Shown here in pieces: positions 24,103 to 32,123 of a stretch of DNA of 40,605 nt (positions within the stretch are counted from its first letter, which is position 1; every line of letters begins with the position of its first letter). The position numbers were made by a program, and so were the translations under genes. The stretch is from assembly GCA_035542755.1 (NCBI GenBank), contig DATKKU010000041.1, positions 1 through 40,605 on the forward strand, read 5' to 3'. This stretch comes from RYN-425 sp035542755. Its GTDB lineage: Bacteria; Patescibacteriota; Saccharimonadia; Saccharimonadales; UBA10212. The notes below the pieces were generated by a model. The model did not search any database. It worked only from the letters and a program-made list of their open reading frames with translations, and was not told the DNA's origin.

Positions 24103-24145
24103 TATAATAAAAATAGCAACTTGATTTATAAAGAGGAGACTGACT

Positions 24146-24640
24146 ATGGCCGTAAGTATAGACCAGCAATTTATTGAATATATTGTAAAATCCCTAGTCG
24201 GCAAGCCAGATGCCGTTAAAATAGAGCGCCGGATTGATGAAAAGGGCGTTCTGCTAGAGCTGACCGTGGACCAAGAAGATCTTGGCCGAGTTATCGGCAA
24301 GCGCGGTGCTACAGCCCAAAGTTTGCGCACACTTTTGCGCGCGCTTGGTACCAAGAATGATGCCCGCTATAACCTAAAAATTATAGATGTTGGCGACCCA
24401 CGCCCACCACGTGAACCATCCGCGTCTGACGACAAGCCCAAGAAAAAGTCTGATGATAAGCCAGCCAGCGACGACGCGCCGGCCAAAGACGACAAAGTTG
24501 CCGCTGCGCCCGCCAAGGACGAGCCGGATGACGTTGCTACCGCCACCGAAGATGACGGTATTTCTCCGTCCACAGAAAAAGAGACTTTGGCCGACAGGAC
24601 TCGCAAAGAACTGGCCGAGCTCGACGACCTAGACGTTTAA
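24146..24640 (+). CDS. khpA: KH-domain RNA-binding protein KhpA with charged tail
   Basis: Residues 1-80 form the single KH domain of KhpA (FIEYIVKSLVGKPDAVKIE; the GKRG loop lies in GRVIGKRGATAQSLRTLL). An ~85-residue tail rich in Asp, Lys, Ala and Pro follows; usual KhpA is ~75-80 residues and lacks it. KhpA binds RNA, often with KhpB, and affects cell elongation and division in Gram-positive bacteria. GAGGAG precedes the ATG. TATAAT (24103-24108) with TAGACT at 24079-24084 gives a separate promoter. The position after rpsP is conserved in bacteria. Confidence 0.88.
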   Translation: MAVSIDQQFIEYIVKSLVGKPDAVKIERRIDEKGVLLELTVDQEDLGRVIGKRGATAQSLRTLLRALGTKNDARYNLKIIDVGDPRPPREPSASDDKPKKKSDDKPASDDAPAKDDKVAAAPAKDEPDDVATATEDDGISPSTEKETLADRTRKELAELDDLDV

Positions 24641-24742
24641 AACGTCCAATAAATACTGCTTTTTGCGAAGAGGTAGGCTATTTGCAACCTTTGATATATT
24701 AATCTCCCGTGCTAACCTGAAGTTGAATCTAAAAAATAAAAA

Positions 24743-26110
24743 ATGCCTGAAGAAACAATTGAAACACCCGATGAGCTGAGTCATGTAAGCGATGACGATG
24801 CCAAGCAGGTAGGCTCAGTTTCTGTTGATGCTGCTGCCAGCGACCCGGCAGGCCCTATTCACAGGGAATTCCCAAGTGTCAGCCCAAGGCCGGCTGAGTT
24901 TGAGTTTCACCAGGAGCGTTTTGATAGAATGGCAGAGCGGTTCAGGGACCGCGGAGTTCTAAAGAAACTTATTGACTGGAGAAAAGGGATTGCCTGGAAC
25001 GCAGAAATGGAACCGGAAGACTTTGCCCACCAGGAAGCCCTAAGGGACGATGCTTATTTTGAGCGAAAAAAAGATGAGGAATTCCAAGCATGGCAAAAGA
25101 ACCTCCAAGTTGTAATTGAGCATTTGAAGGAAAAACAGGACCCGGCAAACCCGGAGGGACAAAAGCGAAAAATACTGCTGCTGGTAATGGGCGGCGGCAT
25201 GAAGGGTCCTTATAGTGCCGGGCAAGTTCTGGGCTTAAATGCAATTGGCATGGGAGAGGACTTTGATACGATTGTTGGTATTTCTGCCGGAGCCGGTACC
25301 GCCGCATATTTTACAGCTGGGCCGGAACAGACACGTCTTGGAGCTTCATTATTTTACGAAGAATGTACCACAAAAGACTTTATAGATATGCGCCGGGTGC
25401 GCCAAATAATGGACGTGGATTTTGTGATTGATAGATTAAGGGAAGGCGAGAAAAAGCTTGATCAGCAAGCCATTATGGATTCGGACAAAGAGCTGTACGT
25501 TGTTGCTACCGATGCCGAAACACTAGAGTCTAGTTTGATTAATGCCAAAACCGCTAAGCCCGATATGCTCAGTGCGCTGCATGCCTCCATGTCGGCTCCA
25601 ATCGTTTACCGCGAAGCCGTAGAGGTAAACGGTGGTAAGTATATTGATGGCGCGTTTGATCCCATGCCAATTAAGAAAATTATTGACGAACTACAACCCA
25701 CCGACATACTAATTCTTCCAAATACTCCGTTTGATCGAATGGATTCTTTTGAAACCACACCAGGGGAATACTTTTTCTCGGAGCTACTTCAGGCTGCTTC
25801 TAAAATTGCTCCGCTGGCTTCACTCGGGCGTGATCTTGCACCCTTAGGCTCGCTTGGGACTGTTGAGAAGTTCTTGAGTGCTAAGCAACAGATTAGAAAA
25901 TCGCTTGAATTTATACAAAAACAAACTGGTGTGAGCATTGGCATACTTTGGCCACCCGATTCTGGCCTAACCAATGTAGGTACTAATCCAGATGCGGTTC
26001 AGGCGGCAGAGCTGGAGTCAGCCCGGGGCACAATTGAGGCCTTTGGCGAGCCCCAGCCACACGAGATAAAGCTCTATCATCATAAAGAACCAATGTCGGC
26101 TGGTATATAG
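24743..26110 (+). CDS. Patatin-like phospholipase
   Basis: This 455-residue protein has a patatin domain from about residue 143 to 335. The oxyanion loop is GGGMKG (near 150), the nucleophile elbow is GISAG (Ser181), and the second catalytic residue is Asp302 in YIDGAF. This is the Ser-Asp dyad of bacterial patatins, which hydrolyse lipid acyl esters. A charged N-terminal region of ~140 residues rich in Glu, Asp and Arg has no recognised domain. There is no signal peptide. It occupies the slot between khpA and trmD where rimM normally sits. Confidence 0.87.
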   Translation: MPEETIETPDELSHVSDDDAKQVGSVSVDAAASDPAGPIHREFPSVSPRPAEFEFHQERFDRMAERFRDRGVLKKLIDWRKGIAWNAEMEPEDFAHQEALRDDAYFERKKDEEFQAWQKNLQVVIEHLKEKQDPANPEGQKRKILLLVMGGGMKGPYSAGQVLGLNAIGMGEDFDTIVGISAGAGTAAYFTAGPEQTRLGASLFYEECTTKDFIDMRRVRQIMDVDFVIDRLREGEKKLDQQAIMDSDKELYVVATDAETLESSLINAKTAKPDMLSALHASMSAPIVYREAVEVNGGKYIDGAFDPMPIKKIIDELQPTDILILPNTPFDRMDSFETTPGEYFFSELLQAASKIAPLASLGRDLAPLGSLGTVEKFLSAKQQIRKSLEFIQKQTGVSIGILWPPDSGLTNVGTNPDAVQAAELESARGTIEAFGEPQPHEIKLYHHKEPMSAGI

Positions 26111-26161
26111 CCAAACAAGAACCGCTTTGCCACCGGCTTCACAAAGTGAGAGAATCTTCAT

Positions 26162-26803
26162 ATGAAGTTGCAGATAATCACTCTGTTTCCGGAGATGTTT
26201 GACGGTGTGCTGAACTCTAGCATGCTATGGAAAGCCCAAAAGCAAAACCTGGTTGAGTACGAGCTTATAAATCTGCGAGACTTTGGCATTGGTCCACGAA
26301 AGCAGGTTGACGACACTCCATACGGCGGTGGCGATGGTATGGTGCTAAAGCCCGAGCCGTTATTTGCGGCCGTGGAGCAAGCCAAAAAGACCGACCCTGA
26401 CGCTACGGTCCTGCTAATGACGCCGCGCGGAGAACTATTTAGCCAAGAAATGGCCAGGGAATTTGCGGCCACCGAAGCCGGCTTGATATTAATTTGCGGC
26501 CACTATGAGGGTTATGACGAGCGAATTACGACACTGGTAGACAAGGAACTTTCGGTCGGCAAATACATACTAACAGGCGGTGAGCTGCCGGCCATGGTTG
26601 TTGCCGACGCCGTTACACGGCTTATACCTGGGGTCCTGGGTGGCAAAACCAGCGCCGAGAAAGAAAGCTTTAGCCTGAGCAGCGAGCTTGAGCACCCGCA
26701 CTACACCCGCCCCGAGGAATTTAGAGGCCTGAAGGTTCCGGATGTACTTCTAAGCGGGAATCACGCCGAAATTGAGAGCTGGCGCAAGGATAACCAAAGA
26801 TAA
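26162..26803 (+). CDS. trmD: tRNA (guanine-N1-)-methyltransferase TrmD
   Basis: This 213-residue enzyme methylates G37 of tRNAs using SAM. It shows the SPOUT trefoil-knot segments LLMTPRGELFSQ, LICGHYEGYDERI and LTGGELPAMVV, and the N-terminal ITLFPEMF. The C-terminal helical region is shorter than in E. coli TrmD (~255), ending soon after the PEEFRGLKVPDVL segment. Substrates in this window would include tRNA-Leu and tRNA-Gln. The ATG is preceded by AGTGAGAGA, a weak ribosome site. Confidence 0.95.
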   Translation: MKLQIITLFPEMFDGVLNSSMLWKAQKQNLVEYELINLRDFGIGPRKQVDDTPYGGGDGMVLKPEPLFAAVEQAKKTDPDATVLLMTPRGELFSQEMAREFAATEAGLILICGHYEGYDERITTLVDKELSVGKYILTGGELPAMVVADAVTRLIPGVLGGKTSAEKESFSLSSELEHPHYTRPEEFRGLKVPDVLLSGNHAEIESWRKDNQR

Positions 26804-26854
26804 TTTTTCTCCAAGCTCGTGTATTATAAAAGAAGTAACAGGAGACGTTAAGAA

Positions 26855-27331
26855 ATGGCAAAAAAACAAGTTCATTGGCAACCGGTGGCAGTTGACCCTC
26901 CACCACTATCAAACAGGCAGTGGTATGTATTCAGCATTGCCGGATTTGTGCTGCTGATTGCTGGCATCTTACAGCTAATAAACTTTGCCGATTTTAGTGA
27001 TAACTTTGCAAGTTTAGGGATTACCCCACCTAGACTTTGGGCGGCGATAATAATTTTGGGTGAACTTTGGGGCGCGGCCAGCTTCTTTAAACTGCGCCTA
27101 AGCTATGCCTTTAGAATGGTAAGTAATTTTTGGGCGCTGTTTGTCAGTTTGTTTTGGTTCTACCAAAATATCCGGATAGTTAGCATGGGCAGCCAAACGG
27201 ATTTTTCCGGCTCCAACTTCTTTGGTCATTTTTTGAGCCAAACCCCGGGCTGGTGGACAGTCTTAGAATCCACCCTACTGCTAACCTTTGTTCTCTACGC
27301 GCTGAGTGTTTCATTATCTGCACGCAAGTAA
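26855..27331 (+). CDS. Four-helix membrane protein of unknown function
   Basis: This 158-residue protein has a short basic/Pro-rich N-terminus and four predicted membrane helices (about residues 24-44, 65-85, 92-110 and 135-153). No family is recognised. AGGAG lies about 10 nt before the ATG. TATTATAAAA at 26822-26831 supplies a likely -10. It stands between trmD and sodA in the same direction. Confidence 0.55.
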   Translation: MAKKQVHWQPVAVDPPPLSNRQWYVFSIAGFVLLIAGILQLINFADFSDNFASLGITPPRLWAAIIILGELWGAASFFKLRLSYAFRMVSNFWALFVSLFWFYQNIRIVSMGSQTDFSGSNFFGHFLSQTPGWWTVLESTLLLTFVLYALSVSLSARK

Positions 27332-27352
27332 CTAAGCAAGAGGAGGTGAGAG

Positions 27353-27946
27353 GTGTTTAAACTACCAGATTTAGGCTACGGCTTTGACGCACTGGAACCA
27401 TATATTGACGCGCGGACGATGGAAATTCACCACGACAAGCACCACGCCACATACGTGGAAAAATTGAATGCCGCGCTGGCTAAGGCTCCGGATTTGCAAA
27501 CCAAATCTATTGAGGAAATCCTAGTGGACCTTAAGTCAGTGCCCGAAGATATCCGAACGGCTGTACAAAATAACGGCGGTGGCCACGCCAACCACAGCAT
27601 GTTTTGGCAGACCATGAAGCCGGGTGGCGCCAAGCAGCCGACCGGTAAAATTGCTGATGTTATTAAAAGTAACTTTGGCAGTTTTGATGAGTTTAAGGCT
27701 CATTTTACTGAAGCCGCCACTGGCCGCTTTGGTTCAGGTTGGGCGTGGCTGGTTAAAAGCGGCGATAAGTTTGGCATATACTCTACTGCCAATCAGGACA
27801 GCCCTTTGAGCGAGGGTAAAACGCCAATTTTAGGCCTGGATGTTTGGGAGCACGCCTACTATCTGAAGTATCAAAACAAGCGCCCCGACTATATTGAAGC
27901 TTGGTGGAATGTAGTTAACTGGGACGAAGTGGCTGGTAGGCTTTAG
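27353..27946 (+). CDS. sodA: Superoxide dismutase, Mn-type (SodA)
   Basis: This 197-residue Fe/Mn superoxide dismutase converts superoxide to oxygen and hydrogen peroxide. Metal ligands by position are His26, His81 (in GGGHANHSMFW), Asp163 and His167 (in LDVWEHAYY). The GGG before HANH and the STANQDSPL segment favour manganese over iron. The GTG start is certain from GAGGAGGTGA just upstream. It lies in a plus-strand run after trmD. A host-associated lifestyle with oxygen exposure is one possible reason to keep it. Confidence 0.96.
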   Translation: MFKLPDLGYGFDALEPYIDARTMEIHHDKHHATYVEKLNAALAKAPDLQTKSIEEILVDLKSVPEDIRTAVQNNGGGHANHSMFWQTMKPGGAKQPTGKIADVIKSNFGSFDEFKAHFTEAATGRFGSGWAWLVKSGDKFGIYSTANQDSPLSEGKTPILGLDVWEHAYYLKYQNKRPDYIEAWWNVVNWDEVAGRL

Positions 27947-27948
27947 CA

Positions 27949-28215
27949 ATGAGAAACAGACTCAACGAACGGCTGGACGATCTAATTGCCTACTCGGGCT
28001 TACCGGGATTTGTAGCCGGTGCCACTACCTTCGTGGTCGGAAACACCATAACCGAATTTACAGGCAATAGCTCACCGGATGCTTCCAGCGTCCATAATAC
28101 ACTTGGTTTGGGAGCGTCCGGAGTCAGTGCCCTGGTAGCTATGGGCATAGTCGCCGAGATAAGAAAAAGGCGTTATTTGGCCGAGCAAGACAACCTTCAA
28201 AGCGAAATTTCTTAA
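27949..28215 (+). CDS. Small membrane-associated protein
   Basis: This 88-residue protein starts 2 nt after the sodA stop, so it is probably co-translated with it. It has two moderately hydrophobic stretches (about residues 16-33 and 48-68) and a Lys/Arg/Glu C-terminus. No family is recognised. A strong terminator follows directly. Confidence 0.55.
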   Translation: MRNRLNERLDDLIAYSGLPGFVAGATTFVVGNTITEFTGNSSPDASSVHNTLGLGASGVSALVAMGIVAEIRKRRYLAEQDNLQSEIS

Positions 28216-28258
28216 ATGAAAAAGCCCACTCCGTGAAGAGCCGAGGGGGCTTTTTCAT
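28216..28258. terminator. Strong bidirectional terminator
   Basis: ATGAAAAAGCCC (28216-28227) and GGGCTTTTTCAT (28247-28258) form a perfect 12-bp stem with an inner CTC/GAG helix. It separates the plus-strand sodA block from the minus-strand genes. Confidence 0.9.
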
Positions 28259-28266
28259 AGAGCGGG

Positions 28267-28929
28267 CTACTTGCCCGGTGGCTGGAGCGTTCCGAGGTAT
28301 GCCTGGTACTGCTGTGGAGTCAGCGTCAGGACCACTCGGATCAGATGGTTGCTGAGGAAAGTCGGTAAACCCTCCGCGGCGACTCTGGGCCAGGCGCGCG
28401 TCTTGTTGATGGGTGCCTGTTTCTCCAGGTGGCCGCGTTGGAACTTGAAGAAGTGGTGTCCCACGTCCTGTCTTGAGCGGTAGTCAATTTCGTCGCTATC
28501 CACGACGAATTTGACATGACTCTTTGCACCGGCAATCGGCTCGAACTTCACCTTGGAGTATGGAATCTCAAGAATGTAGCTGGCGCTTGCGCTTCGGAAG
28601 CCCAGGCGAACAGTTGAGCTGGGTGTGAACTGACCGGACGTCGTTGAGCTGCCTCCGAACAGGAAGAAGCTGGTGTGGGTTGAGAATGAACCCACGGTTC
28701 CGCCGCCAATCGCAGCTCCGAGCTGCAGCTTGTATGTCTTGGCGGTATCCAGCTGGAACTCGTGCTTCAGGTAATCCTTGGTGAAGTAGTCGATGTGCAC
28801 GGATGACGGTCTGTTGACCTGCACCATGCATCCTGCGAACAGGAAAAGGGCGCCCAGCACGATGAGCACAGCGATGATGCCACCGACTACGTCGCCCGCC
28901 GAAACACCTTTTCTGCTCCGCGAACTCAT
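28267..28929 (-). CDS. Putative lipoprotein or membrane-anchored protein, GC3-rich codons
   Basis: This 220-residue protein has a basic N-terminus and one hydrophobic helix (about residues 14-33) ending in LFAGC, which fits a lipobox (Cys would be lipidated). The remaining ~185 residues are soluble, beta-rich and unrecognised. ATG 28929 is preferred over an upstream ATG at 28971, because TGGAGCAG lies just ahead and the extra residues look non-coding. Codon use is striking: mostly ATC, TTC, AAG, CTG and GAG, unlike the adjacent genes that favour ATT, TTT, AAA and GAA. The same style recurs in the vWA and nicotinamidase-like genes at 32-34 kb. Confidence 0.6.
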   Translation of the reverse strand: MSSRSRKGVSAGDVVGGIIAVLIVLGALFLFAGCMVQVNRPSSVHIDYFTKDYLKHEFQLDTAKTYKLQLGAAIGGGTVGSFSTHTSFFLFGGSSTTSGQFTPSSTVRLGFRSASASYILEIPYSKVKFEPIAGAKSHVKFVVDSDEIDYRSRQDVGHHFFKFQRGHLEKQAPINKTRAWPRVAAEGLPTFLSNHLIRVVLTLTPQQYQAYLGTLQPPGK

Positions 28930-29003
28930 ATCTGCTCCAGTTGTCGAAGGGCCAGGGGCTAGAAATCCCAATCAGCAGATTTTACAATAAATTCGCTAAA
29001 AAA

Positions 29004-29645
29004 TCAACCAAGGACGTTTACGGCGCGAGCCGTGACTAGGATAACTACCAGCAGAGAAATTAGGGCCTGGACACTCATCAGACCCTTTACAAAGTGAGTT
29101 AGCGGCAGCGTATCGGTTGGAGAAAATGCCGAGGCATTGGTAACGGATAAGTACAGGTAGTCAAAATAGCTGGGCTCCCAATCCTCGCAATCTTTTATTT
29201 TTGATTCCATCTGGGGAAAATCAAATCTGGGCTTGGCGTCGTGCTTTTTAACGCCGGTCAATCCGGGGCTGTCGGTTTCCCAGTACCAAAGGCTAAAGAC
29301 TATGATATTGGTTATAAAGATTGCCAGAGCGGCCTTTATAAGCTCTTTTCCGCCGACTTCGCTGCCGTTGAGCAGTCCGTCAATAACCAGTACCAGCGAG
29401 CTTAAGTTAGCAAAAGACACTACACCGATAAGCAAGATGGCGATAGTCCGGTTAAAGCCTTTAAAGCTAATATGGCGCTTGGGCGCGGTTATGCCAATGC
29501 TGCCGACCAAAATAAGCTCTATGATAGCGACTGTGTACTTATCGCCCCAGCGCAGCTCGGTAGGGATACCAAACTGTAAGATTATAGCCAACAAAAAAAC
29601 CAACTGTGCGTGCCAAAGTTCTCGGCGTCCTATCGGGTGCATCAT
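29004..29645 (-). CDS. Membrane protein resembling a DUF1345/ion-channel-like pore region
   Basis: This 213-residue protein has about five hydrophobic segments. The last part (YLYLSVTNASAFSPTD...) lies before a final helix ending in VVILVTARAVNVLG. This has the spacing of a two-helix potassium-channel pore or of DUF1345 proteins. The selectivity filter GYG is absent (AFSPTD stands there), so potassium transport should not be assumed. A TATACT box lies 11 nt before the start. Two ATGs are adjacent (29645 and 29642). Confidence 0.5.
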   Translation of the reverse strand: MMHPIGRRELWHAQLVFLLAIILQFGIPTELRWGDKYTVAIIELILVGSIGITAPKRHISFKGFNRTIAILLIGVVSFANLSSLVLVIDGLLNGSEVGGKELIKAALAIFITNIIVFSLWYWETDSPGLTGVKKHDAKPRFDFPQMESKIKDCEDWEPSYFDYLYLSVTNASAFSPTDTLPLTHFVKGLMSVQALISLLVVILVTARAVNVLG

Positions 29646-29669
29646 AATTACCCATTAGTATAGCGTTAT

Positions 29670-29698
29670 TTGGAAATTACCCCAATAAACACTATAAT
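29670..29698 (+). promoter_or_regulatory. Promoter of tRNA-Gln
   Basis: TTGGAA (29670-29675), a 17-nt spacer and TATAAT (29693-29698). Transcription would begin near 29705, giving a leader of about 10 nt. Confidence 0.75.
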
Positions 29699-29714
29699 TA
29701 ACACCTGTTAACAA

Positions 29715-29788
29715 TGGGACGTGGCCAAGCGGTAAGGCACTGGGTTCTGGTCCCAGGATCGTAGGTTCGAATCCTACCGTCCCAGCCA
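29715..29788 (+). tRNA. tRNA-Gln(CUG)
   Basis: This 74-nt tRNA has acceptor TGGGACG/CGTCCCA beginning with the weak U1-A72 pair typical of tRNA-Gln, discriminator G and an encoded CCA. The anticodon loop TTCTGGT gives CUG. D-loop AAGCGGTAA and T-loop TTCGAAT are canonical. No structured element flanks it. Confidence 0.97.
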
Positions 29789-29799
29789 AGCATAAACAC

Positions 29800-30372
29800 T
29801 TAGAACACGAGTGGGATTAGCATTTTTGTTTTTGCCTTGTAAGAGGGGTAGACTTTCGGAAACTGCTGCATCATCAATTTTTCTTCAGCAAAAGCACTGT
29901 AAATAAAGTAGACACTGGCAATAATAAAAACTATTAACCAATACATATTGACGATAAGAAACGACCCGAGCACCATGAGTAAGATGCCGGTGTATATAGG
30001 GTGTCGGATATAGCTGTACGGTCCTGAAGTGACTAATTCCGGAGCTTGTTTTTTCGTCATTGGCATGCCCCAGTTTTTGCCTAAATGCCTCCGAGCCCAA
30101 ATAGCGATAATAAAACCGAGCAAAAATATAAGGAAACCCGTAGCCATGACTGCGTGATTATGTATCTCGTTTTGGTAGTGATTTTTGAGTGAATCAGGTA
30201 AGTGATTGAATACCAGCGCCAACAATATAGCCAAAGGCCAAATAGCTAGGCGTACAGCAAAAAACTGACCTATATTCGTGGGGGTTCCTATTTTAGATTG
30301 ACGGGCTGAAACTATCCAATAGATCCAAAAAATAATCCAGCCTATGGCAATGATGAAAGTTAAGTGACGCAT
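29800..30372 (-). CDS. Isoprenylcysteine carboxyl methyltransferase-like membrane protein
   Basis: This 190-residue integral membrane protein of the ICMT/PEMT superfamily has about five helices. The conserved C-terminal SAM-binding region reads LVTSGPYSYIRHPIYTG, then AEEKLMMQQFPKVYPSYK, the standard RHP...EE pattern. Bacterial members methylate lipids or small molecules; the substrate is unknown. TACACT (30379-30384) lies exactly 6 nt before the ATG, so the mRNA is probably leaderless. The stop lies 11 nt from the convergent tRNA-Gln. Confidence 0.85.
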   Translation of the reverse strand: MRHLTFIIAIGWIIFWIYWIVSARQSKIGTPTNIGQFFAVRLAIWPLAILLALVFNHLPDSLKNHYQNEIHNHAVMATGFLIFLLGFIIAIWARRHLGKNWGMPMTKKQAPELVTSGPYSYIRHPIYTGILLMVLGSFLIVNMYWLIVFIIASVYFIYSAFAEEKLMMQQFPKVYPSYKAKTKMLIPLVF

Positions 30373-30426
30373 AGAATTAGTGTAGCAAAGTCATAACCTG
30401 GTAACAGATGCTCCGCTAAGAATGTA

Positions 30427-32031
30427 CTAAGTGGTTTTTTCGGCGATTAGCAGCATGTTGGTAACCGGAAAGTCCAAAGGCTTAAGACCGTCATCGCCAC
30501 GAACAAATAGCTGCGCGCCGTCTTTATATCTATTTTCTATAACCCAGTCGTTGGTGTAGGCGTTGGAACCATCCATAACGCTAAAGCCGACCTGCTTTAC
30601 GGCCTGGCACCACTGCTCATAGTTCCAATAACAAAAAGTCTCGTGCATTTCGCTGTACCAACTATCCGTGTAATCTTTTTTGCTCAAAAACTCACAGGCA
30701 TCAGCCAGCCGCAGCTCAATGTACTCGGAACCGTTGTCCTGAACTTGCTTGAACTCAAACTTTTGCTGCTCCTCGGCTCTAAAGTCTCTGGAAAAGCGGC
30801 GAAAGCGGCCCAAAGTAGAAAGCTCTTTAATATGCTCGGTATCAACTTTGGGAGAGACATCTATTTCTTCCCAGTTTTCGGTGCGGCCGTTAGAGTTATT
30901 TAGTTTGAGTAGCACTAGCTGGTCTTTATTGTCTGGAGCGACGACGTCGGAGTTTATAAAAACTCCGCCGCTGGCGGTTTGGGCGTATATTTTTTTAATA
31001 AATTGAAGTAAGGCGTCGCGGCCCAAGTATGACTCTATTTCGTGGGTTAGAGAGAAGGTGGTCGTGGTATCTATAGAATTATCGGGAAATATCATGCCGG
31101 TCATGATGTTGCGCTGATAAAAAAAGACGTTGTCGTTAGAAAACTCACCGTTTTTTCGGCGCTGTTCGCAAATATCATAGAGCTTACGTGAGGCCTCAAT
31201 GCCGTATAGGTCTGACTCTGCTAGCTTTGGGTCGCGGCTCATCAGCTGGATAACGCCGCCGGTGGCGCAACCTATGTCAACCACTCGGCCGCTTTTAATA
31301 AATGGTTTGATGAGCTCAAACTTGCGCTCGGCGCCAACTTCAAAATCCCGGCGATAAGTTTCGTAGTCGCGGGTTTCGGTGATGTCGCCCTCGTCGCCCA
31401 GCAGTGGGTCGTTAAAAACCTCTAAAATCAAGTCGCCCAGACGATATTTTTCCAGCATTTGACGCGATGAGTAATGAACATCACTTTGATAAAGCGGGTC
31501 GTTTCGCCAACTGGCGCCGGCGGCAACTATAGCCAGCACCAAATCCCAGGGACGTTTGTGCGAAGCCTCGGCGGTCTGTCGGTTAGTAAGCTCTGCCGGG
31601 GCGATGACGTAGCCCAACTTTTCGTACATATCAATCACCGAAGGCGTAGAGCATAGCACCAACGTATTACTAGGCGAAATATTAAATTGGCCTCGGCTTT
31701 GGACGGTTATTTCTTTGATGACAAAGTCGGCAAAGCGCTGAGTGTAGCCCAAGTCATTAATCGGATAAGAAAAACTAGTGGCCGGCAGTTCCTCACAAAA
31801 AGTTTCAATGGCCTGCTCGCGGCGGTTGCTGGGTATGGGGTTGCGGCGGGTGTTTTCGTGGTTAGCAGACGTTACTGCCCATATGATGTTGGGACTCGGG
31901 CGGAGCTTTATTGGTTGGCCGTTAATATCAAGCGACTGGCCGTCGCTGAGCAAGTTCTTTAAATATTCATATTGAAAGTTAGTCAGCAAATGGTGGCGTC
32001 CGGGTATTAAGATGTTTTCAAATGTTGACAT
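30427..32031 (-). CDS. NadM/NMNAT-like domain fused to a SAM-dependent methyltransferase
   Basis: This is a 534-residue two-domain protein. The first ~200 residues resemble a NadM/NadR-type nucleotidyltransferase: a GRHHLLTNFQ start, a TSANHENTRRNPIPSNRREQ segment (compare GSAQ-SHT--NPFTAGER of NadM), and a late LCSTPSVIDMYEKLGY segment. The catalytic HxGH position reads TNFQ, so the His residues are missing and activity is doubtful. Residues ~230-400 form a class I methyltransferase, with motif I VDIGCATGG and the acidic IEAS segment after it. A ~130-residue C-terminal extension follows. TAACCT (32038-32043) is 6 nt before the ATG, indicating a leaderless mRNA. It lies downstream of the NAD-salvage/vWA operon and could be reached by read-through. 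Confidence 0.65.
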   Translation of the reverse strand: MSTFENILIPGRHHLLTNFQYEYLKNLLSDGQSLDINGQPIKLRPSPNIIWAVTSANHENTRRNPIPSNRREQAIETFCEELPATSFSYPINDLGYTQRFADFVIKEITVQSRGQFNISPSNTLVLCSTPSVIDMYEKLGYVIAPAELTNRQTAEASHKRPWDLVLAIVAAGASWRNDPLYQSDVHYSSRQMLEKYRLGDLILEVFNDPLLGDEGDITETRDYETYRRDFEVGAERKFELIKPFIKSGRVVDIGCATGGVIQLMSRDPKLAESDLYGIEASRKLYDICEQRRKNGEFSNDNVFFYQRNIMTGMIFPDNSIDTTTTFSLTHEIESYLGRDALLQFIKKIYAQTASGGVFINSDVVAPDNKDQLVLLKLNNSNGRTENWEEIDVSPKVDTEHIKELSTLGRFRRFSRDFRAEEQQKFEFKQVQDNGSEYIELRLADACEFLSKKDYTDSWYSEMHETFCYWNYEQWCQAVKQVGFSVMDGSNAYTNDWVIENRYKDGAQLFVRGDDGLKPLDFPVTNMLLIAEKTT

Positions 32032-32059
32032 AATTAAAGGTTAGCACAAATTTAGGGGT

Positions 32060-32117
32060 TCAACTTTCGTCCTAAAAAAGCGGGACTCGTCAGCACGAGG
32101 AAAACTCGTGGAGTTGA
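32060..32117 (-). ncRNA. Hammerhead ribozyme (type III), complete catalytic core
   Basis: Read on the minus strand from 32117. TCAACT is the 5' strand of stem III, then C (position 17, base 32111) is the cleavage nucleotide after a CUC triplet. Stem I is CACGAG-TTTTC-CTCGTG. The core box CTGACGA matches CUGANGA. Stem II is GTCC with loop CGCTTTTTTA and GGAC. The core GAA comes next, and AGTTGA closes stem III by pairing perfectly with TCAACT. Every invariant residue of the hammerhead core is present. The predicted cut is between 32111 and 32110. It lies 28 nt before the ATG of the NMNAT-methyltransferase gene. Confidence 0.88.
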
Positions 32118-32123
32118 GGGGGT

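Noticed and set aside
29070..29100. CTGATGA on the minus strand near 29076
   Set aside because: It lies inside a coding region and has no GAA box or pairing stems around it.
29004..29645. Potassium channel
   Set aside because: The pore layout is similar, but the GYG selectivity filter is missing, so the function cannot be claimed.
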